Positions 55,950 to 64,000 of a DNA stretch of 64,000 nucleotides are shown here, piece by piece. The DNA is from Schistocephalus solidus (taxonomy: Eukaryota; Platyhelminthes; Cestoda; Diphyllobothriidea; Diphyllobothriidae), in assembly GCA_017591395.1 (NCBI GenBank), contig WEDG01001550.1, positions 27,501 to 91,500 on the forward strand, read 5' to 3'. Each line of letters opens with the position of its first letter. The first letter of the stretch is position 1. The position numbers and the translations under genes were made by a program. The notes beneath the pieces are model-generated. The model had not been told where the DNA came from, made no database searches, and saw only the letters and a list, made by a program, of their open reading frames with translations.

Positions 55950-57202
55950 CTACCTTCGAGGTTTCATGCTTATTCGAAGGCTGTTTGGCTAACTGTACGG
56001 ATAAGGTCCCTAAGTATGTTCGCTGCTTGTGGCTCAGTCAAACAGTCAGACACGGAAACAGGAGCCCCGTGAAATCCAGGTGGCCTTCCGCTTAATTTCA
56101 AGTAGGGTGTCTATTCCCTTGACCCTAACTTAAATCTTAACCCTACGCTTTCTCTTTTCTCTAACGGTAACCGTAACTTTAGCCTCCCTGAAATTGAGCT
56201 CAAGGCCACTTGTATTACAGTCGGTTTGCTCTTTTGAGAGTTCGCTCTGCTCTGCTTATGAGTATTTTCTTGTTAAATGCCTTCTTACACTGGGGATGAC
56301 TTGCAAACTAGAGTGTCTGTTTTTAGTTATTTTTAGGGTGAAAAAGGCAGTCAGTGATGCTGGCTAGAGAAAGAGACCAAGGAAGGGGGGCGTCTAGCTA
56401 AGCACGTACCAAGACTAGATTAGCCATCGGCACGGTCCGATCGCAGCTAATGAAGCCCCCGCACTCCTAGGTTATGAGATGGATTGTGCCCAAATTCGGT
56501 TCATCTCCTCAAATCGGTATCGTCCAGCGCTCCTATTTTAGCCTCTTGCATCCTCGGATGGCTGCTGAGGGGAGAAAAGTACGGCGAGTCTGCAGCAAAT
56601 ACAGTTTATGTCACCGCTTAATCAGCTGATAGAATATACCACTTGCAGGGGCTCAATTGCAGAAAGGAATAACGGTCCTCCAGCCAACCACGCGTAGGGC
56701 ACAAGGCAACTGGTCCTGAGGAGAAGAGGAAGGGTTTCTGCGGGCAGGCCTTTAACAGCTGCGGCTCCATACGACAGAGGGGGAGAGGGAGAGAGCCAAG
56801 ACGCACTTGCCTACACAGGGCTTCACTGCATCCACTTAGGTTGTGCCCAAGACTTGCACAACACACTATAAACGGAAAAATGGGGACATACATTTGAAAG
56901 CCCTAAGCAGTCAGAAGGAAAAGATGTCTTATCTCCATAAAGTTCTGACGAAAGAAATGAAAACAAATGCTTCTCCTCAAGAGTACTTTGCAATCAGTTT
57001 TAAAAAAAAGAATGGGTAATTTCTGTATGGGCTTACTGTACTGCACATAGCATGCCAACGGACTGCATGGTGGCCACATAAGGTTCCTCCCAGTTAGTTG
57101 AAATGTTCTGTGCCCGTTGGGATAAAAGCAAAAAACACGTGAACAGCAGAATTTACAGCAACCATTAAAATTCACAACAGCTTCTCAGCTACCACCTTTC
57201 AC

Positions 57203-58005
57203 TGAGGTTTCTATACTCAGAAGGCTGGGAGGACGGTTATTTGAAATGAAACAACTTTACCACGGGTTACCACTTGGTATCGCAAGCAGTGGCAACTAGT
57301 GTTCTAACCAGGCATGTGTCAACCAAAGTGCATTTGCCTGAGCCTACGTAAAGCTGCGACTAATTGGTAAAAGTATAAGTATCGTTCAGCTTTTCACGGT
57401 GTCGCGATTTGCAGGGTATGCGAATCAGAGGCGACATGGATAAGCGGCGGCACTGAAGATCATGAGAACAGGCGACAACACGACAACCAAAGATAAATGT
57501 GTTACAGGCAGTAAAGCGTCGTTCTCATTCTAATTTCCAAGATGGTCGGCTGCCTTGAAATGGAAGGGAGTTGATGGCACTTCGGCGTACTGCCTCTCAT
57601 CTCACTTCAATGGGCACTTGCCTGAACTGCACATGAAACGAACTTAGCTTATTCTTCAGCCTGAATTCTTCATTCAGTAGGCACTTGAATGGTAGAATCG
57701 GCTCCATGAGGCCATGGTGAGGGTAAAGTTGCTGGCAGTCTTCGAAGAACAACTGGTGTTTTTATGCGCCCCTCGTTTTTGTTAGACATGCCTACAACCG
57801 CTTCCCTGTTTTCTTTCACCCTACTACTATAACTGCTACTGAAAACAAATAAATAGCCCGCTTATAAGAATATTTTGGCAGTAGGTGTATGCCCGCGAGG
57901 CAACTTACAAAATTAAGGTAGCATAGCAACAAAAGTCTTTGGCGGCAGCACTTCTCGCGTGCAGATTGTTCGCAACCATACAAATATCTGCCAGAACTCT
58001 AGAGT
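57203..58005 (+). repeat. Family F 800-bp direct repeat, right copy
   Basis: Starts TGAGGTTTCTATACTCAGAA, GGCTGGGAGGACGGTTATTT; same landmarks and length as the left copy, with which it is estimated to be about 80 percent alike. The 1.56 kb between the copies shows no integrase, protease or RT motif. Confidence 0.88.
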
Positions 58006-58864
58006 TTATCTCCAAGGCAAAATGTAACGCCTGCTTGTGTACTTGTACTTGTCCTTGTGCCTGCCTCTACACTGTGCCTGCACTATGTATGTATGCACTA
58101 TGTATGTAGAACTATGTATGTAGAACGAGCGTTAGCAAATTTGCTAATCTGTTAAGCTTTCGTATTTTTGTCTGGCTGTCTCGTTATGATCACCGTTAGG
58201 ATGTACTTATCTTCCATAGATTTGGTAACTTTTAGCACGGAGATAGCCATATTTATTGTCTTAAGCACAAATATGTTGATTTTTACTGAGGGATGGCGTG
58301 ATGTCCTGTATTAGAGGAAAAAGCCCTTATATCTCTCCCCAGTTTCAAAACGTTGGGAAGCTTAATTATTTAGAAAAACCGTAGTTTTAAAGGTTCACCT
58401 TGTTCTTCTACTGACCGGATTAAACAATAAGTTCTGCTTTGTTTATGACTATCACCGGGCTGACGGGAGCAGACCATGACTGTGTGTAAACGGACAACTC
58501 AAGGGTGTGTTTGAGCAGTAGGCCGCTAAAGATAATCGTGTCTAGCTTATCAAAGGTTTGAAAAAAGAGTTGATGGCTCGAGAAGTCTACAAATCAGCTC
58601 ACTTAAACATCGCGCACGGAGAAAGAGTAGCTGACATGGACAGTAGAAATCTAAGAGGTCGTCCTCATCCGCATCCACAGTTTCTTCCGTCTGGCCACTA
58701 AGACTGACTTGTTGCCCGTATCTCTTTCGTTGATCCTGGGGTTATGCCAAATTCATTTTCATCTCCTGTGACAGCTCTTGCAATGAGGGTAGAGAGGAAG
58801 CGTCAGAACTTGAGGCTAGATCATCTTAGCAGCTGTTTTAACCCCCGTCCCAATTCTTGATTGG

Positions 58865-59575
58865 TATTATATTTCTGTATCTACCTCTCTCTGTTCCACT
58901 CCCCACCTGGACCCGTTCTCGCGACAGAGTCAAGAAGACCGGAGAGGGGAGAGGGCGCAGGCCCACGCACTTTGACTCAACAACAAACAAGAACACAATG
59001 ACACAAGAGAGGAGCGGCTCGGATCCCAACTGAGTGGGAGTGCTGCAGAGGCCACATTAAGAAGGAGCCATTACAGCCTGACCCTCAGTCCACCGGTCGT
59101 CCCTTGCGCACAAACGCACATACTGGGCTGACCACGTGGTTCGAGTTATCCCGTCAGTTGGCAACCTTCTAAGCCACAGCGTCTAGCGCACAACGATATT
59201 TTCAAGTGCGTCAGATTGTTTATAGTGAGGAAAATGCGCTGAGCCGTTGACCTCACTCTCTCCCCCAAGCCCACAATCAGACCACCGTCCGAGCCGGTCA
59301 GTTATCTGATGTGGGAGTGGGCGCATTGGCTGACGGGCCGGCGTACGCGTCTTCGAGCACCACAGCACGACCTGCACCCCATAATGAACACACCAGGATT
59401 CACTAAACTGGGGGATATGGAGGAGCCAGCGCCGTCTGACTCCCAGTCCACTGGTCAGCTACTCAATGCACAACACACACTGGGCCGACGGTGTGATCTC
59501 GTGTAGGTGTCAGCTTGGCAGCCTTCAAAGCCGCGGTTTCTAGGACACCGTGATATTCTGAGAAACGTAATGATG
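58865..59575 (-). repeat. Repeat family A, two-unit tandem
   Basis: Minus-strand units begin near 59555 (ATATCACGGTGTCCTAGAAA) and 59200 (GAAAATATCGTTGTGCGC). The spacing of about 360 bp equals that of the 5.4-6.2 kb tandem. The right-hand unit runs to the CCGGTCTTCTTGACTCTG block and loses the family 3' end. Confidence 0.8.
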
Positions 59576-60209
59576 TTGAGTATATTAGCCTTGGCCACCT
59601 ACGAGATTGCAGTTGCGCTCGCCGTAGAACTTTTGAGATGGGGGAGGTGGTGGGAAGTTCTGGAGTCAGACATGCCAGGTCTGGGGGCACACATGACACC
59701 GGAGACCCTCACCTGGTTTAGCCCGCCGGTCGTGATGGTTGCCCGGGGTGTAGCTGCTAGGAAGTACCCAGCTTCTTGGAGCCACAGGTGAGAGTTGGGT
59801 ACCAGTTAGAGGCGGCCACAGGAGCATTCACCACATGTACGAGAGAAATGGAGCGTCCAAATGTTATCTATGTGGTTCTACCCCTAACTAGTACCCCTTA
59901 AACCCTCGGCTGCCGAGTATTGCGTATTTGACTCACTTCGAAACTGACCTTCGACAGAGAAGTGTGTGACTTCAGTGTTCATTCACAATCTGCTTTTGTC
60001 AAGATTACATGTTTGGGATCTACAACAGCCTTTAATATAGAAGTGAACCTGCTTTTATATTCGGTCCTAATAAAAAATTTCAAAGCTGCTTAAAACAGAA
60101 ATTGCTAAGGGTGCCTTTTATGGCCGCATAAAAAGGACACGGGGATAGGAACCACCCCACTCATTTAACATTGGTGCTCTTACGTTAAATTTTGGAAAGG
60201 ATAAAGGTA

Positions 60210-60400
60210 CCCGTGTCTTAACGCTAACACTAATCCTAACATAAAACAAAACTGACACCTTAATCTTAACTCTAGCCATACCCTAAACCTAGCCCCTACA
60301 TTCAACCTAAAATAACCTTAACACTTAGCCTAATCATGACCCTAACTCCAACTCTGAACTTCACCTTAAACCTAACCCTAACACTTGCCTTTATCCTAAA
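60210..60400. repeat. Degenerate CCCTAA telomere-like tract
   Basis: Imperfect words AACCCTAACAC, ACCCTAACTCC, TAACACTTAGCCTAA and similar. It lies some 160 bases upstream of the exon 16 acceptor, so the CCCTAA strand is the sense strand here. Confidence 0.75.
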
Positions 60401-60560
60401 CATAATTTCCTTGGAAGTCAGTCCAAATCCACATGTATTGTGGACGTTTCCTTTTCCCGGGTCCTGTTAAGGCGGCCATACAAGGCATCTTTACCCAGAA
60501 ATGCAAGGCAACTTACGTCATCAAGGTCTCCGGTTTTCGTTATAACCTTTCAGCTTGCAG

Positions 60561-61178
60561 CAGTCAGAAACTTCAGGGCCAGCAGAACTTGGACAAATCA
60601 AGGTTTCAGCATCACCTGTGCCCAAAACAGAATTTAACTTGCCCTGGGGTGGACCCTATCCTTCGCCTACTGAGGTGAACCGTCTTAATGGGACTTCCAA
60701 TGAGACTGGCAAGCGGCCGCAGGCTGGCCCACCCTACCTGGGCTACCTTCGAAGTGTCGTTGGCGGTGGAGGTGAGAGTGTAACAACTGTAAGTTCAAGC
60801 AGCGTAGTTTACTGGGCTGCTCAAGGTCATCCAACTGATGGTCGTGGTCGCAGTGGGCAGCGTAGCCCCTCACCACCCCCCATACCTACTGCTGACTTCC
60901 CCCAGTACCACCCTCCCGCCTACTTGGAGCCCACAGAGTGGCCAAGACAGTCGCCCAGGCCGACCTGGTCACCCCCTGTAAGCCCGGCCTCCAAATGGCC
61001 GGTTCTCAGGGCCCCTGCTTTTGAGCGGCCAGGACCTAGCACTTCGCATGCCTTCGACTCTATGGCTGTAGTCCATGGTCCGCCAGCCAGTCACAGTCTT
61101 GCTGATCCCTCAACGCGGTTATCCCCGAGCCGTGAGGTATCACCACGTCGACCCGACGACACGGATTATTTGCGCTCG
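60561..61178 (+). CDS. AFDN: Afadin exon 16: proline-rich tail
   Basis: 206 residues, phase 0 at both ends: QSETSGPAELGQIKVSASPV, TEFNLPWGGPYPSPTEVNRL, then a long Pro/Ser region with RSPSPPPIPTADFPQYHPPA, YLEPTEWPRQSPRPTWSPPV and SPSREVSPRRPDDTDYLRS. Proline-rich stretches after the PDZ domain are a feature of afadin, where they bind SH3 or profilin-type partners; specific motifs cannot be confirmed. Acceptor TTTCAGCTTGCAG, donor CGCTCG|GTGTGT. If the donor were skipped, translation would end within nine codons. The next exon is not recognised in the remaining 2.8 kb, so the gene probably continues beyond the window. Confidence 0.85.
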
Positions 61179-62299
61179 GTGTGTGCTTCTTTTTTATTCT
61201 ACTACTAAATGGGGGTCGTTAGTCATTGATAGTATATGAGGATAATGTATGAACTTTGTCTTGCAATTTCATCGGAGAACTCACTCAGATTTTAGTGCAA
61301 TCTCCCTACGAGACGGGATGAAGGAAGATAGGAGGCCTCCGGCACGAACTCGGGGCGTCTCGCAAATGATGTTTTGCAGATGAGCCAGTCCCCCATTTTC
61401 CTGGTTAATACGTGTCCGTACGCTTTATCCTTCCACACCATAAGAGCAGTCCCATTTCAAAAACCGTCTTTTATCCTTCAGTCTCGCAATCACATACCAA
61501 CGTCTAACTCCTGTGGGCCCGTGTCTCTAAAATGGGCCACACAGTATTTGCATAAGACGAACCCTAGGCGCTGCAGACTTTATTGGGGATATGCAATCAT
61601 AAAAAATTCCGCACATTGGGCGGTGGTGGCATGCCTTGGCTCAGATTCACACCCTGTCAGCCACGTGCCTCCGGTCTTTTTGACTTTGGCCCGACACCGC
61701 ACCCAGGTACATGATGGAGGTGAGGGTGTGGTAGACGGTGGGCAAGTCAGTATCAGTATCAGTATATTTGAGGGAGATGTAGGTGAGTCACCTTTAAATT
61801 CCCTATTTGTACATGCGAGTTGTGGTATCAAAAAAAATAGTATCTCGATATGTTGGCGAGGCCAACATAGTGGAACATATTTGAAAAAGAGCGGACAGTG
61901 AAAAAAAACTCCGGTTGATATTTAGGAGAAAAAACTGTTGCCCTTGGGGGAGGGGGGTCCAACGGGGGCATTGCGGAGGTCATATGAATCAGCCAGATGC
62001 TCCCTTGCTGATTACAGAGTCCGTTGAGGGATTTCAAAGGCGGAAATATATGCCCAGATCATCCTCGGTCCATTGCGGTTCAAACCGAGGGAGAACGTTC
62101 ATACACAGCATGGACGATGGCCGCCAGGTCCAGCTGATGCGAACACTTACGGTGTCACCAAGGTGTGCAAATAATTAAGCAGCGAAGACCTCGAGGACCC
62201 TAGCATGGGAATTATGGGAGAGGGCAAGACCTCAAACCAAAATAACAAACAAATAAATGTTACTCAAATATAGCTAGTAGTATCATCAATACCTTATTT
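61179..62299 (+). other. Start of the next afadin intron, with one family A fragment
   Basis: Open frames at 61374-61901 and 61915-62178 overlap repeat sequence and show no domain. A triple AGTATC repeat occurs at about 61749-61765. Confidence 0.6.
61615..61758 (+). repeat. Repeat family A fragment
   Basis: GCGGTGGTGGCATGCC, GTCAGCCACGTGCCTCCGGT, CTTTTTGACTTTGGCCCGAC and ACCGCACCCAGGT reproduce the middle block of the family. Confidence 0.6.
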
Positions 62300-64000
62300 A
62301 TGACGTCACTGTTGCAGCTTTCAGTTCGTGTTGTAGCTCGCACCATTATATCGATCTAACTTTCGCTTAAAAACATCCAAGGAGTCCGACATAACAACAT
62401 CCAGAGGAAGACTATTCCAAGCTTCGACTACTCTTTGGAGAATAAGTACTTCCGAGTGTCTAGCCTTGCTCCCGTCACACGTAATTTGAGAGGATGACCT
62501 CTCAAGTTCGTTGTTGTTGCTAACTCGAAGAAATCACCTGGGACGGGACAACAGTCCTGGACGCGTAGTATGTGGAACGTTAGTATCAGGTACCCCAGAA
62601 GCTATCTATAGCGCAAGGGAAAGAGATTGAGATTCGACAGCTATGTTTCATAAGGCTGTGAGTCATGTCCAAGGACAAGTTTTGTTGCTCGCCTTTGGAC
62701 CTTTTCGAGGATGTTGATGTCCTCCGCCGCCCAGGGTCCCCAAGCTTAGATAGCGGACTCCAAATGGGGCCGCACGAATTTTCCGAAGACTTCAGCGAAG
62801 TAGTCGGTAGTGAAGGCTGCGAAAGCTCGTTTAACGAGGTACAGAATCGACATGGCTGACTTCGCTACCTTTGCGCAATGCAGGGGAGGGTTTAAGCGAG
62901 GGCGTGCTCCAGACTCCCAGGTCCTTTTGGCATCCACTTCTTTCAATGGAATGCCATTCAGATTGTTAACCGTACGGTTCGAAGGATTGCTTTTCCCGAC
63001 TCTTATGATGTTGCACTTGCTCTCATTAAACGGCAAGAGCCAGTCACTTGACCATTTCTGGAGTCGATTTAAGTTTGCCTGCAAGTTCTCTTCGTCAGCC
63101 GAGTTCGAATGACGCGCCAAAGTTTTAGATCATCGGCAAACATGGCAATATCGCAGGCAATTTCATTGGCACAATCGTTGATGTATACAATGAACAAAAT
63201 GGGGTCGAGAACAGAGCCTTGGGAAACACCACTCTCAACCTCAACCTTGGTCGACCGTTTGTCGCTGATATGGACGGTTTGTGAGCGGCCAGTTAAGAAG
63301 GTTTCTATCCATGTCATAAGTCTACGTCTTACTCCTATGCGGTTGAGTTTATAAAGAAGGCGGTGGTGCGGCACGCTATCAAAGCCTTTTTGAAGTCGAT
63401 GTAGACTGCGTGCACTGTATTTCCTCTATCGACCGCCTCAGTCCAACGTTCTAACATTAGAGAAAATTTTTGACGCAGGATCTACCTCTACGGAAACCCT
63501 GCTGGATCTTGGATAGCTGATTGTTATGTACTAGGAACTGCATTAGTTGTTGCTAAATTACTTTTTCCATGATTTTGCAGTACACTGAAGTTAGGCTAAC
63601 CAGTCGATAATTGTTTGCAGAGACCCGGCTACCGCCCTTATAAAGCGGCGTAATCCATGCGGATTTCCAGTCGGCTGGTAGACTTCCGGTCTGAAAGGAT
63701 TTTTGGAAAAGCGTAGAGAGTGGTTTTGCCAACTCTCTCGTGAGCTCATTCAACAGCTTGGCAGGTACTTCATCGGGACCCGGTGACTTAAATTCCTTTA
63801 ACCCCAAAAGTTCCTTAGGAACAGTAGTCTCGGTGAAATGAACAGTCTCGACTATTGTATCCACTTCGAAGCCATCGGTAGGGTAATCGTATCTCGTTTC
63901 ATTTGTGAAAACAGACTGAAAAAATTCCGAAAGATGATCAGCCTTCGCACCGTCTTCGGTAAGGTCTATACCCTCGGGGTCCTCAGCAGGGGTATCGGAT
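62300..64000 (-). mobile_element. CR1-like LINE, reverse transcriptase and 3' end, running off the window
   Basis: Read from 64000 downward the frame is open at the window edge (SDTPAEDPEGIDLTEDGAKA, DHLSEFFQSVFTNETR). RT blocks follow in order: FKSPGPDEVPAKLLNEL, LPADWKSAWITPLYKGGSRV, SANNYRLVSLTSVYCKIMEK; then, after frame changes, IDFKKAFDSVPHHRL, SGVSQGSVLDPILFIVYIND and the catalytic MFADDLKLW at about 63120-63140; then LNRLQKWSSDWLLPFNESKC, KSAMSILYLVKRAFAAF and the C-terminal LEKVQRRATKL/LSNLNLFPLRYR region. At least three indels break the ORF (near 63545-63555, 63383 and 63108), so it is dead. The family assignment rests on the motif order and the LVKRAF...QAW.PW...L..VQRRATK ending typical of CR1-type elements. 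Confidence 0.88.

Larger units (their letters stand above)
52019..60560 (+). other. 8.5-kb afadin intron filled with repeats
   Basis: GTGTGA to TTTCAGCTTGCAG. Family A, a Penelope-like remnant, the family F pair and a telomere-like tract are listed separately. 52.02-52.77, 53.3-54.1, 55.95-57.2 and 58.0-58.86 kb show nothing further apart from a short CCCTAA-like phrase near 56.12-56.18 kb. Confidence 0.75.

Noticed and set aside
61374..61901. 175-codon plus-strand frame as a possible next afadin exon
   Set aside because: It overlaps a family A fragment and lacks a suitable acceptor in phase 0; the product resembles no afadin segment.

Overview
This window looks like nuclear DNA from a large-genome flatworm, most likely a diphyllobothriid tapeworm (the Schistocephalus / Spirometra / Dibothriocephalus group). 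The reasons are: short coding exons with GT-AG junctions separated by kilobase introns; introns packed with degenerate TTAGGG-like tracts, long (CT)n and (ATG)n microsatellites and tRNA-derived SINEs; a C2H2 zinc-finger tail like those I recall on abundant LINE-type ORFs of these worms; and remnants of CR1-like LINEs and a Penelope-like element. There are no operons, ribosome binding sites or other bacterial features. The species call is inference.

The one host gene I can support is on the + strand from about 20.3 to 61.2 kb. It is an orthologue of afadin/Canoe (AFDN), the scaffold that links nectin and Ras/Rap signalling to actin at adherens junctions. Sixteen internal exons can be chained. 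In order they encode a basic linker, the second Ras-association domain, the FHA domain (two exons), the DIL domain (two exons), a post-DIL linker, the PDZ domain (two exons) and a long low-complexity tail rich in S, P, Q, E and K. Splice phases agree at every junction. Exon 12 is the only problem: a GAA/GAG tract forces either a one-base frameshift or a second acceptor. The chain covers roughly 1,845-1,865 codons. The first RA domain with the start codon, and the true C terminus, were not found and should lie outside the window or in exons I cannot recognise.

Region by region: 0-20.3 kb has no exon I can identify. It holds an (ATG)86 array, a 280-bp (CT)n array, a dispersed repeat family (here 'family A') including a three-unit tandem, a zinc-finger LINE tail, tRNA-derived SINEs, two copies of an AT-rich repeat ('family D') and two hammerhead-ribozyme-like motifs. 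From 20.3 to 38.7 kb lie the afadin domains. Their introns contain a tandem 'family C' array with a near-identical 311-bp segment pasted 2.5 kb upstream, a decayed duplicate of the end of the DIL exon, and two 'family E' telomere-like intron repeats. From 38.9 to 40.2 kb is a LINE whose ORF1 is joined to the end of its reverse transcriptase by an internal deletion. From 42 to 61 kb are the tail exons, with introns carrying a fold-back repeat, a MITE-like element, a broken Penelope-like endonuclease and a pair of 800-bp direct repeats ('family F'). From 62.3 kb to the end, a minus-strand CR1-like LINE runs out of the window.

All domain and family calls were made by eye. Repeat boundaries are approximate, and names such as 'family A' are local labels.
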